Positions 1-6,921 of a stretch of 7,101 nucleotides of DNA are shown here, piece after piece. Position numbers and translations under genes: made by a program. The DNA comes from Acidobacteriota bacterium (lineage in GTDB: Bacteria > Acidobacteriota > UBA6911 > RPQK01). How positions within the stretch are numbered: the first letter of the stretch is position 1; every line of letters starts with the position of its first letter. The DNA lies in contig RPQK01000394.1 of assembly GCA_003819755.1 (NCBI GenBank), positions 1 to 7,101 of the forward strand, read 5' to 3'. Below the pieces are notes generated by a model that worked only from the letters and a program-made list of their open reading frames with translations, ran no database searches and was not told the DNA's origin.

Positions 1-592
1 CGAAGAAATACGCAAACGCCGAGATTCCTCCCCAAGGGCCTGCGCCGGGCGTGGGCGGCGAAATAGTTCGTCAGGAGCCGCTCGGCACGTCAACTCGCGA
101 GTACGACGATCGTTGCACCACCACGTAGTAGCGGATGTCGGTAAGCTCGGCGGCGGCCTTCAATTCCTCCGCCCCGTTTCTGGCCTGCGCCAGTCCAAAC
201 TGCATGTTCGACTGGCCCGCGCAGATCCACACGTCTCCCACCAGCACGTCCTGGAGCTCGAGCGATTGTGCGCGACCGGTGATCTTGACCTTATAGGGGC
301 CGCCAGCAGGGGGAGGTTGAATTAACGCCTGCCACTTGCCGTCGGCTCCGGCGGTCGCGGTGGCGGAGGCCTCTCTGATATCCACCCGCACGGAGTCGCC
401 CGGCTGCGACCACCCCCAAATCGAGTTCGCCCTGCCGCGCTGAAGCACCATGTGATCGCCGAAGATCGGGCTGACGAATGGGCGTGGCGCGGCGTCCTGA
501 GGCGCCGCGCCGAAAACGCTTCCGGCGAGCGCCAGGGCGCTCGCCAGCAAACAAACTAGACTTCCTTTGCCCTCGATCGATCTCAATTTCAT
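1..592 (-). pseudogene. Sialate O-acetylesterase-like SGNH carbohydrate esterase, interrupted by an in-frame stop and cut by the window edge
   Basis: Seen: the minus-strand frame opens at ATG 592 with a signal peptide (KLRSIEGKG, hydrophobic LVCLLASALALAGSVFG, cleavage near FGAA). A beta-sandwich follows with the family landmarks FGDHMVLQR (residues 45-52), WGWSQPGDSV (59-68) and DGKWQALI. Then comes GDVWICAGQSNMQ (119-131), the SGNH block I with predicted nucleophile Ser128. The frame stops after 173 residues at TGA (71-73), yet the same frame continues to base 1 as RTISPPTPGAGPWGGISAFAYFF, matching the family's 'W....P......FSAvaYFFg' stretch. The stop sits where Trp is expected, so TGG to TGA is a single change. 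Known: full-length members are roughly 500-650 aa and remove O-acetyl groups from sugars; soil bacteria probably use them on plant glycans. Inferred: a nonsense pseudogene, a sequencing error or a very young mutation. An AAGGAG lies only one base before the ATG, which is unusually close; TGA four codons upstream of the ATG rules out an earlier in-frame start. Confidence 0.85.
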
Positions 593-648
593 ACTCCTTG
601 GTCATGCTCCGAGAATGGGATCAAGAGTGGGAACGGTTAGTTATTTTG

Positions 649-718
649 GCCGGACTCTCCAGAGTCCGGCAGCCGGAGTCGGGAGGCTCCGGGCACGATA
701 AAACCTCCCTTCCCGGAG
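649..718. repeat. Nested CCGGAGTC-type palindromic cluster (REP-like)
   Basis: Seen: a perfect inverted repeat GCCGGACTCT (649-658) / AGAGTCCGGC (661-670) around a central CC. Directly after it is a second stem CCGGAG (673-678) / CTCCGG (687-692). A further CCCGGAG (712-718) can pair alternatively with CTCCGGG (687-693). All share the GGAGTC/CCGGAG theme, so three related half-sites are packed into 70 bp. No T-run follows in either direction, so it is not a canonical terminator. It is probably a dispersed extragenic palindrome of the host, located upstream of both divergent genes. A role in supercoiling, mRNA ends or protein binding cannot be told from the sequence. Confidence 0.7.
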
Positions 719-845
719 TTCGAATGACGCCGATATCGTAACCCTGCGGCGCCGCTTCCGACAGTGGCATACGGTATATCCACGAGAGAACACGAGCCCG
801 AGTCAGCGTCTCTTGGTCGGAGAAGGACTCGATCAGACGGTTTTA

Positions 846-876
846 ACGTGTCGGCTAACAGTTAAGCGAGACACGT
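846..876. promoter_or_regulatory. Candidate operator / stem-loop upstream of the TonB-dependent receptor
   Basis: ACGTGTC (846-852) is the exact reverse complement of GACACGT (870-876). Between them lies an inner dyad, GCTAAC (854-859) and GTTAaGC (861-867, one bulged A), centred on the odd palindrome TAAC-A-GTTA (856-864). The whole forms a two-tier imperfect dyad about 135-165 bp before the receptor start. Such symmetry would fit a dimeric repressor or activator responding to sugar, but no regulator gene is in the window and no second copy was found, so this is a weak call. Confidence 0.25.
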
Positions 877-999
877 CACAGGACTCTCCCCCCTGAGGCC
901 AACCGCAAGATTTGGCTGGCGTTGAGCAGTGACACCGTACGAAACCTAGTTCGTGCACGATTCGAGTGCTACGGTACCGCCCAGAAATTCACTTCACAG

Positions 1000-1005
1000 G
1001 AGGTG
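1000..1005 (+). promoter_or_regulatory. Shine-Dalgarno sequence that fixes the receptor start
   Basis: A GAGG core within CACAGGAGGTGC (AGGAGG at about 998-1003) lies seven bases before ATG 1011 and is a near-perfect anti-SD match. It argues for ATG 1011 over the in-frame GTG at 966, which would only add 15 non-signal-peptide residues. Confidence 0.8.
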
Positions 1006-1010
1006 CTCAA

Positions 1011-4000
1011 ATGAGCCGCTCTTTGCTGGTTTCAGCCATGCTCCTGGTTCTCGCTGCGACTCCTTTGTCTGCTCAGACATCCGGCGAAATAACAGGACAC
1101 ATCACCGATTCGAGCGCCGGCGCCGTGCCGGGCGCGGCAATCACCCTCACCAACACCGCCACGAATGCTGTACGGACTGCCCTGTCGACAGATGCGGGAG
1201 TCTATACCTTCCCTGCCGTGGCCCCGGGCCTGTACAACCTCAAAGTGGAACAAACAGGCTTCAAGACGGCCAGCGCCAACGTTCAGGTCCAGGTTCAGCA
1301 GACAGTTCGCCTCGATTTCACTCTCGAGGTTGGGGAAATCACCGATACGATCGAAGTCGCGGCCTCGGCACAGATGCTGCAATCGGAGAACATGTCGCTG
1401 GGCACTGTGATCGAGACCAAGGGGATCACGGAACTTCCGCTGAACGGCCGCAACTACCTGAGCCTGGTAGCGTTGGCATCGAACACCAACACGCTGTCTG
1501 CGATGTCGGGCCAGGCCGGCGGCCGGCAGGGCGGCGACCGCGCCTCCCAATCCATCTCAGCCGGCGGCAACCGGATCATGTTCAATTACTTCACTCTGGA
1601 CGGCGTCACTAATACCGACCCCAACTTCTACACATACGTCGTGCTGCCGTCGGTTGACGCGATTCAGGAATTCAAGGTGCAGACCGGTGTCTACCCGGCC
1701 GAGTTCGGGCACCAGGCCACCCAAATCAACGTCGTGACCAAGTCCGGCGGGAACGTCTTCCACGGAGCGCTTTTTGAATTTGTCCGCAACAATGCGTTCG
1801 ATGCCAAGCCGTACCAGTTCACCACCGCTCGCGTCGACAAGTCGCCGTTCAAATGGAACGATTACGGTTTCGAAGCCGACGGCCCGGTGCGGATTCCCAA
1901 GCTGCTCGACTTGCGCGACCGGTTGTTCTTCATGGTGAACGCCGAATGGCGAGCCCAGCGGGCGGAGCGCCAGGCCGTCTATACCGTCCCGACCGCCAAA
2001 ATGTTCGCGGGCGATTTCAGCGAGCTTCTCCCGGCGATAAAAATCTACGATCCCAACACAGCCGTGGGAGGCGCAACCAAGACGCCATTCCTCAATAACA
2101 TAATCCCTGCGGACCGGATCGATCCAATCTCGAAGAAGTTTCTGAAGTACTATGTTTCGTCGAACCTCCCGGGGCTGTCGAACAACTACGCGCAGGTGAA
2201 CACTCTTCCCAACAACCGAGAGGCCTTCACTCTGCGGATGGACTTCAACGAGTCGACGAACTCGCAGTGGACGGGACGATGGAGCCGGGGCGACGAGGAC
2301 CAGTCCTCGACGGGCATCAGCATCACCGGCAGCAAGATTCTCACCGACTACGACCAGTTCCTGTTTACCAACACGCGGACTCTCAGCCCGTCGCTTGTGA
2401 ACGAGGCGCGTGTCGGCTACACGAAGTTTGCGAATGCACTGGGCACGTATTCGGCCTACGAGACCGATGCGGTTTCGGATATAGGGATACCAGGCCTCGC
2501 CCCCGGCGATCCAGTCTCGTGGGGCGTTCCTATGGCTTCCTTCGCAGGCGGCGGGTTCGTGGCGATTGGCGACGCGCAGGACGGTCCTTATGCGATCGAC
2601 GACAACATACTGCAACTCGTCAATAATGTCTCCTGGACACACGGCAGCCACAGCTTCCGCTTTGGCGGCGAATACACTCGCGAGAACTACAACCAGGTCG
2701 GCAACCAGTTTTCCCGCGGCCAGTTTGCGTTCCAGCCGAACACGACACAGGGCTCGGACAAAACAGGAGGCGACGCGTTTGCCGAATTCATGCTGGGCCA
2801 TCTTTGGAATTCAATAGTGGCCGTGGCTCTGGCCCAAGCCGAGTTTCAGCGGAACTCCATGGCGACTTTTGTAGATGATACGTGGAAGGTGACGCCGAAA
2901 CTGACTCTGTCCCTGGGCTTGCGTTACGAACTAACGCCACCCTGGACTAACCAGCTCAATAATTTAGCCAGGGTGTTTGTCCCGGAAATCATGGCAGTGC
3001 CTGACGGCCCGGCGGCCGGAGGCGAGACTCCCTACTACCTCCGCCAAGGCGACTGCACTGATCCCTACGCCGGTCCGCCGCCAATAAACATCCGCTGGAC
3101 CACGGTCACGGCGAAGTGCAACAACGGCATGCTGCCTGATCAGCTGATGTACACTTCGTATCGCGATTTTGCTCCTCGCATCGGTATTGCGTACTCGCCA
3201 AGCCCCAAGACGGTGATACGCACCGGCTACGGCATTTTCTACAACCAGGATATCGGCAATGCGTATTTCGACCTGGCCCGGAGCCTCGGTGGCCGTGTCA
3301 CCCTCCAGGCTGAGGTCGGGACCCCCAGCCTCTTTTACAGCAACGCTGTCCCGGGTGGAGGCGCGGTTGCCAACGTGCCGTCTCCTTACGCCTACTCCAT
3401 GTCCGTCGATCACCGCACCACCTACACGATGCAGTATCTGTTCAACATTCAGCGACAGTTGACCCCCAACTGGGCGATCGAGGCCGGATACCTGGGCAGC
3501 GTGAGTCGCCATCTTCAGGGCTTCCTGGATGCCAACCAGGGAATTCCAGGCACAACCGGGAGCCCGAGCACCCGGCGTCCATGGAAGGGCTTCAGCAATA
3601 TCCAGTACGTGCATGACGGTGGGAACGGAAACTACAACTCCCTCAGCCTCAAGGCGACGCGCCGCTTCAGCGAGGGTCTTAACGTCATCAGCTCCTACAC
3701 CTGGGCGAAGTCCCTTGACACCACGAGCGGCATCCGCAACCAGGGATTCGACACTCTCTACCCGCAGAATAGCTATTGCATTGCTTGCGAGCGCGGACCC
3801 TCCGCGTTCGACGTCACGCACCGAATGGTGACTTCCGTCCTCTACGATCTGCCGGTCGGCAAGGGCAAGCGGCTGGGCATCGACAACGCGGTAGTGAACA
3901 CGATGCTCGGGGGCTGGAGTCTGGGCGGCATCCTCACTATGCAGTCAGGCATGCCGGGCAACCTGACCATGGGCGGCCTCGACAACGCCAGCACCGGTTC

Positions 4001-4400
4001 GGGCGGATATGATCGCCCCAACGCGACCAGTACCAGCCCCTATCTAGATGACCCCAAGCCCTACCGATATTGGAATCTCGACGCCTTTGTGGTGGCGCCT
4101 GCCGGACAGTTCGGGAATGCCGGGCGTAATTCAGTGCGGGGTCCGGGAATCTTCTTGCTGGACGCCGAAGTACACAAGCAATTCGCCCTCCCGTACAAGG
4201 AAGGCCACGTTTTTCAGTTCCGATTTGAGGCTTTTAACGTTCTCAACCACCCGAACTGGGGGATGCCTAACCTGAACATTCGGTCGGGGGCGGCGCGAGC
4301 CGGAGTGCCGGATACGGCTGCCCGTCAGAACTTCGGAGTCGTGACGTCGACGTCCGGGAGCATGCGCCAGATCCAATTCGGGCTGAAGTACTTGTTTTGA
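1011..4400 (+). CDS. Oar-like TonB-dependent receptor with carboxypeptidase-regulatory-like N-terminal domain
   Basis: Outer-membrane beta-barrel transporter, 1129 aa, the usual size for acidobacterial Oar-like proteins. Seen: signal peptide 1-21 (MSRSLLVSAMLLVLAATPLSA, cut before Gln22). A carboxypeptidase-regulatory-like/Ig-like domain spans about 25-106 (GEITGHITDSSAGAVPGA, GVYTFPAVAPGLYNLKVEQTGF). The plug domain covers about 110-255, with ELPLNGRNYL (141-150), FTLDGVTNTDPN (194-205), IQEFKVQTGVYPAEFG (218-233) and VVTKSGGNVFHG (241-252). The barrel fills the rest, including FDVTHRM near 930 and EAFNVLNHPN (1073-1082). The chain ends in QFGLKYLF, a C-terminal Phe typical of BAM-recognised barrels. 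Cys682/Cys703 and a C923-x-x-C926 pair may form disulfides in surface loops. No clear TonB box was found. Known: the family imports oligosaccharides or other large ligands using TonB-ExbBD energy. Inferred: the substrate is arabinan-derived, judged from the GH43 gene downstream. The start is set by a strong ribosome binding site. Confidence 0.93.
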   Translation: MSRSLLVSAMLLVLAATPLSAQTSGEITGHITDSSAGAVPGAAITLTNTATNAVRTALSTDAGVYTFPAVAPGLYNLKVEQTGFKTASANVQVQVQQTVRLDFTLEVGEITDTIEVAASAQMLQSENMSLGTVIETKGITELPLNGRNYLSLVALASNTNTLSAMSGQAGGRQGGDRASQSISAGGNRIMFNYFTLDGVTNTDPNFYTYVVLPSVDAIQEFKVQTGVYPAEFGHQATQINVVTKSGGNVFHGALFEFVRNNAFDAKPYQFTTARVDKSPFKWNDYGFEADGPVRIPKLLDLRDRLFFMVNAEWRAQRAERQAVYTVPTAKMFAGDFSELLPAIKIYDPNTAVGGATKTPFLNNIIPADRIDPISKKFLKYYVSSNLPGLSNNYAQVNTLPNNREAFTLRMDFNESTNSQWTGRWSRGDEDQSSTGISITGSKILTDYDQFLFTNTRTLSPSLVNEARVGYTKFANALGTYSAYETDAVSDIGIPGLAPGDPVSWGVPMASFAGGGFVAIGDAQDGPYAIDDNILQLVNNVSWTHGSHSFRFGGEYTRENYNQVGNQFSRGQFAFQPNTTQGSDKTGGDAFAEFMLGHLWNSIVAVALAQAEFQRNSMATFVDDTWKVTPKLTLSLGLRYELTPPWTNQLNNLARVFVPEIMAVPDGPAAGGETPYYLRQGDCTDPYAGPPPINIRWTTVTAKCNNGMLPDQLMYTSYRDFAPRIGIAYSPSPKTVIRTGYGIFYNQDIGNAYFDLARSLGGRVTLQAEVGTPSLFYSNAVPGGGAVANVPSPYAYSMSVDHRTTYTMQYLFNIQRQLTPNWAIEAGYLGSVSRHLQGFLDANQGIPGTTGSPSTRRPWKGFSNIQYVHDGGNGNYNSLSLKATRRFSEGLNVISSYTWAKSLDTTSGIRNQGFDTLYPQNSYCIACERGPSAFDVTHRMVTSVLYDLPVGKGKRLGIDNAVVNTMLGGWSLGGILTMQSGMPGNLTMGGLDNASTGSGGYDRPNATSTSPYLDDPKPYRYWNLDAFVVAPAGQFGNAGRNSVRGPGIFLLDAEVHKQFALPYKEGHVFQFRFEAFNVLNHPNWGMPNLNIRSGAARAGVPDTAARQNFGVVTSTSGSMRQIQFGLKYLF

Positions 4401-4473
4401 GAGGACTTAGCCACGAACAAACGCGGCGCGGAGTAGTCGCAACCAAATCGCTTAAGGTGGTCGCCAGACGAGA

Positions 4474-4620
4474 GGCAGAATGTCGAATATCGAATATCGA
4501 ATGTCGAATGTCGAAGTAAGCGCCAAAAGCAAAATACCAAAGACAGAATGTCGATTGTGTTCTCGTCTCTTTCCTTACTTCGTTATTCGACATTCGATAT
4601 TCGATATTCGATATTCTGCC
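4474..4620. repeat. Heptamer-based inverted repeat (47-bp arms, 53-nt loop)
   Basis: Seen: left arm 4474-4520 and right arm 4574-4620 are reverse complements at 44 of 47 positions. The core of each arm is five tandem 7-mers: RTCGAAT units at 4482-4516 (GTCGAAT, ATCGAAT, ATCGAAT, GTCGAAT, GTCGAAG), mirrored as ATTCGAY-type units at 4578-4612. The ends GGCAGAA/TTCTGCC and inner edges GAAGTAAG/CTTACTTC are conserved. The loop holds a third fragment, CAGAATGTCGA (4544-4554), identical to the start of the left arm. Known by recollection only: similar TTCGAYAT-rich intergenic repeats, translating as FDIRYSIFDIRHS-like peptides, occur in several soil and planctomycete-type genomes. Inferred: a non-coding dispersed or MITE-like element. 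No target-site duplication is evident. As RNA it would form a very long stem between the receptor and GH43 genes. Confidence 0.85.
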
Positions 4621-4656
4621 TTCCGCTGGGAAGCGCCTTTTGCGGCGTCACAGACC

Positions 4657-6162
4657 GTGCACTGGATCCGGTTCCTATTTGTCAGAGCTGTAGTTGTTCT
4701 GATAGGCGCAAACATCATTTGGGCTTTGCCCGCGTTGGGTGTGGACGGCCAGGTCCAAATTCACGATCCCTCCACCATCATCGAGTGCGGCGGCAAGTAC
4801 TATACCTACGGCACCGGTGGTTCCTGCCTGGTTTCGGACGACGGCTGGACATGGTATCGCGGTGTTTCGCCCACGCGTCGCGGCATGGCGCCAGACATGA
4901 TTCACCTCGGCGACCGCTACAACCTGTACGTGGCCGCCAACATCGGGGCACAGCCCAAAGCCGCCATCAACATGATATGGAACAAGACCCTCGACCCCGG
5001 TTCCCCCGACTACAAATGGGAGGAGGGCGGGATCGTCGCGTCGTCCGATGGGGTCGAGTTCTGCAATGCTATCGATCCGGGAGTCTTTCTTGATCCCACG
5101 GATGGCAAGCTCTGGCTGGTCTACGGTTCCTATTTCGGCTACATCCGGCTGGTCCAACTCGACCCAAAGACCGGTAAACGTATCGACCCGAACGACAAGC
5201 CCGTGGACATCGCGGTCAACTGCGAGGCGCCGGACATGATCTATCACCAGGGCTGGTACTACCTGCTGGCCACCCATGGCAGTTGCTGCCGGGGCGCTGA
5301 TTCCGGCTACAACATTCGGGTGGGCCGCGCCAGGAAAGTGACCGGTCCCTTCCTCGACCACATGGGCGTTGACATGCTCCAAGGCGGCGGTAAGCTCGTC
5401 GTCGGCTCCGGCGGCCGGGTCATCGGACCGGGTCACTTTGGCCTGATCAACCTCGGGGACGGCGTCCAAAAGTTCTCCTGCCACTATGAAGCCGACCTCG
5501 ACAGGGGCGGCGCCAGCGTGCTGGACATCCGCCCGTTGCTGTGGAGAGACGGCTGGCCCGTCGCCGGTGACAGCTTCAAAGAAGGCACGTATGCGATCGA
5601 GTCCGTCCGCACCGGCACGGCGCTCGAGCTGGCGGTGGAGGGTATGCCGGTTGGCGGAAGACGTAACAGGAGACCTCCCGGTGGACCAGGCGCCGCGCCC
5701 GGCGGACCCGGCGGCCCTGGGGGAGGGCTCTTTAGCAGCCAGGGGGGTGTGATCCCACCGCAAGATGTGGCGCAGGTGTCGACGAACTGGCCAGCCGGCA
5801 ACATCGATATTCGAATGGGCAATTACTTGTGCCAGGCCCAGCAGAAATGGACCGTTACGCCCGTCGCCGACGCCGGCGGCTACCCCGGCTCGCCGTATTT
5901 CAAGATCACCATCGCCGGCACCGGCCGCGTGCTGGCCGTGGACGAGGAAGGCGAACTGGTCGCGCTTCCTGCCTTTACCGGCGGGCCCGAACAGCTCTGG
6001 CGTCTCGATCAGCTCCCCGACGGCGCCTGGCGCATCATGCCCAAATCCGCCTCGGACGCCGGGGAGTCGCTGGCGCTTTCGGCCATCGGCAGCAGTTTCG
6101 CGACGCTCCAGGAATTCGACCCAGCCAGCAACAAACAACGCTGGCTGTTCAAGACGCCTTGA
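4657..6162 (+). CDS. Secreted GH43 arabinanase-type glycoside hydrolase with C-terminal ricin-like beta-trefoil
   Basis: Probable endo-alpha-1,5-L-arabinanase, exported (numbering from GTG 4657, 501 aa). Seen: signal peptide 1-28 (WIRFLFVRAVVVLIGANIIWALPALG). The five-bladed propeller spans about 30-300. It carries the three GH43 acids: base Asp37 in HDPS, pKa-modulating Asp140 in AIDPGVF, and acid Glu190 in CEAPDMIY. The GPGH His260, a metal-site residue in arabinanases, and the GYNIRVGRARKVTGPFLDHMG stretch also fit the arabinanase branch. The C-terminal 310-501 region has three QxW motifs about 50 residues apart (396-398, 446-448, 494-496), the mark of a ricin/CBM13-like trefoil. A Gly/Pro-rich insert (about 335-357) interrupts its first lobe. 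Start uncertain: the frame is open from ATG 4480, but those 59 codons are almost entirely the inverted repeat and precede the signal peptide. No good ribosome binding site precedes GTG 4657. It is followed after 11 nt by the next gene. A beta-xylosidase or other GH43 activity is possible but less likely. Confidence 0.9.
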   Translation: MHWIRFLFVRAVVVLIGANIIWALPALGVDGQVQIHDPSTIIECGGKYYTYGTGGSCLVSDDGWTWYRGVSPTRRGMAPDMIHLGDRYNLYVAANIGAQPKAAINMIWNKTLDPGSPDYKWEEGGIVASSDGVEFCNAIDPGVFLDPTDGKLWLVYGSYFGYIRLVQLDPKTGKRIDPNDKPVDIAVNCEAPDMIYHQGWYYLLATHGSCCRGADSGYNIRVGRARKVTGPFLDHMGVDMLQGGGKLVVGSGGRVIGPGHFGLINLGDGVQKFSCHYEADLDRGGASVLDIRPLLWRDGWPVAGDSFKEGTYAIESVRTGTALELAVEGMPVGGRRNRRPPGGPGAAPGGPGGPGGGLFSSQGGVIPPQDVAQVSTNWPAGNIDIRMGNYLCQAQQKWTVTPVADAGGYPGSPYFKITIAGTGRVLAVDEEGELVALPAFTGGPEQLWRLDQLPDGAWRIMPKSASDAGESLALSAIGSSFATLQEFDPASNKQRWLFKTP

Positions 6163-6173
6163 AAGGACTTGCC

Positions 6174-6872
6174 ATGATTACGCTTCGCAACGTCAGCATC
6201 CCCGCATTGGTGGCCCTGGCCGGCTCAACAATCGTATTTGTGGCGGCCGGATCGGGAAATTTCCCCCTAGGTACGGTGCCCTCGCGGGCGCGTCCCGCCT
6301 CCGTCGAGAGAGCTCCCAGCGCCGATGGCTTCGTGCAGCGTTGGCTCATCCTCGAGCCAATCCCCGCCAACGGACTAACGGACAGCGTCGTCCAGGCGGC
6401 CGTTAAGAAGGAGTATTTCCCCAACCAGCTCACTGTCATTCCAGGTGACGGCGACAAGGTAACGGTCGACGGCGCGGAGCTCACCTGGCATGCAATCGAC
6501 ACGAACGAGTACAACGTCAATCTCTATTACTTCGCCCACGGTCTCGGTAAGCCGACTTCAAACGTGCTGTTTTGGGCGGTCACGGTCATCGACTGCCCGC
6601 GGGAGATGCCCGGGGTGCGCCTCGCCATCGGCTCCAACGCGGCCTCCGTCTGGTGGGTCAACGTCAAGGAAGTCATCTCCATTTACAGCGACCGTCAGAC
6701 CGTCATCGATGACGGCGTATCAAAGCGCCTCACGCTCAAAAAGGGGGCAAACGTCGTGCGTTGCGCGGTGGTCAACGGCGGCGGCGCTACCGATTTTTGC
6801 GCGCGGTTTCTCGATGCTCAGGACAAACCGTTGAAGGAATTCACGGTGCGTTTGGACGCCGCGAAGAACTGA
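6174..6872 (+). CDS. Small exported beta-sandwich protein of unknown function, GH43-linked
   Basis: 232 aa, not assigned to a named family. Seen: AAAGGA about seven bases before ATG 6174, 11 nt after the GH43 stop, so probably co-translated. The N-terminus (MITLRNVSIPALVALAGSTIVFVAAGSG) looks like a signal peptide or anchor. WLILEPIPANG (57-67) matches the 'WLvLGPFPN' opening common in secreted beta-sandwich modules. The C-terminal half has the jelly-roll pattern GSNAASVWWVNVKEV (153-167), DRQTVIDD (173-180), LTLKKGANVVRCAVVN (186-201) and FCARFLDAQDKPLKEF (208-223), as in domains that follow 'vWlNGk.V...R....d....LkkG.N.lL.kv.n..g.w.f..R'. Known: such modules usually occur fused to hydrolases or esterases. 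No catalytic motif is visible. Inferred: a stand-alone glycan-binding or accessory protein of the periplasm or cell surface. Four codons before the C-terminal Asn the sequence becomes basic/acidic tail (RLDAAKN). Confidence 0.75.
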   Translation: MITLRNVSIPALVALAGSTIVFVAAGSGNFPLGTVPSRARPASVERAPSADGFVQRWLILEPIPANGLTDSVVQAAVKKEYFPNQLTVIPGDGDKVTVDGAELTWHAIDTNEYNVNLYYFAHGLGKPTSNVLFWAVTVIDCPREMPGVRLAIGSNAASVWWVNVKEVISIYSDRQTVIDDGVSKRLTLKKGANVVRCAVVNGGGATDFCARFLDAQDKPLKEFTVRLDAAKN

Positions 6873-6921
6873 ACGCGATCCACGAGCTTTCACGAACGAC
6901 TTTCCGCGAACGAGCGTCCCG

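Larger units (their letters stand above)
593..1010. other. Divergent intergenic region between the esterase and the TonB-dependent receptor
   Basis: This 418-bp gap separates two divergently oriented genes and should hold both promoters. It contains a run of palindromes (649-718), a stem-loop that could be an operator (846-876) and the receptor's ribosome binding site. No confident sigma70 promoter is visible in either direction. TTGAGC at 922-927 followed 17 bases later by CCTAGT is the best plus-strand guess and is weak. No protein-like reading frame with family character lies here. The 87-codon frame starting at 478 mostly runs antisense to the esterase. Confidence 0.6.

Noticed and set aside
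71..73. TGA read as selenocysteine or as Trp by an alternative code
   Set aside because: The family position is Trp, not Cys/Sec. The GH43 and receptor genes use TGA as their stop codon, so reassignment is not supported.
922..950. Sigma70 promoter TTGAGC-17-CCTAGT before the receptor
   Set aside because: The -10 match is poor and several equally weak alternatives exist nearby. Mentioned only in the intergenic entry.
1557..2801. 414-codon open frame on the minus strand inside the receptor gene
   Set aside because: It is antisense to a well-supported TonB-dependent receptor. Its translation is rich in Arg/Val/Gly with no domain signature, as expected for a high-GC shadow frame.
4482..4612. 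CRISPR array
   Set aside because: The units are 7 bp, directly adjacent without spacers, and arranged as an inverted repeat. There are no cas genes.
4480..4660. Separate small protein encoded by the repeat (either strand)
   Set aside because: Open frames on both strands simply translate the TTCGAYAT iteration. There is no protein-like composition or independent start signal.
4675..6138. 487-codon minus-strand frame opposite the GH43 gene
   Set aside because: The sense strand carries all GH43 catalytic motifs and the QxW repeats. The antisense product shows low-complexity Gly/Ala/Val/Arg and no recognisable family.
5829..6173. Longer N-terminus for the beta-sandwich protein, open back to 5829
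   Set aside because: The extension overlaps the GH43 coding region out of frame and is Arg-rich. ATG 6174 has a good ribosome binding site and is followed by a signal-peptide-like segment.
6881..6915. Degenerate CACGAA-rich direct repeats, also faintly at 779-800 and 4411-4425
   Set aside because: The matches are short (6-8 bp) and imperfect, not enough to call a repeat family.
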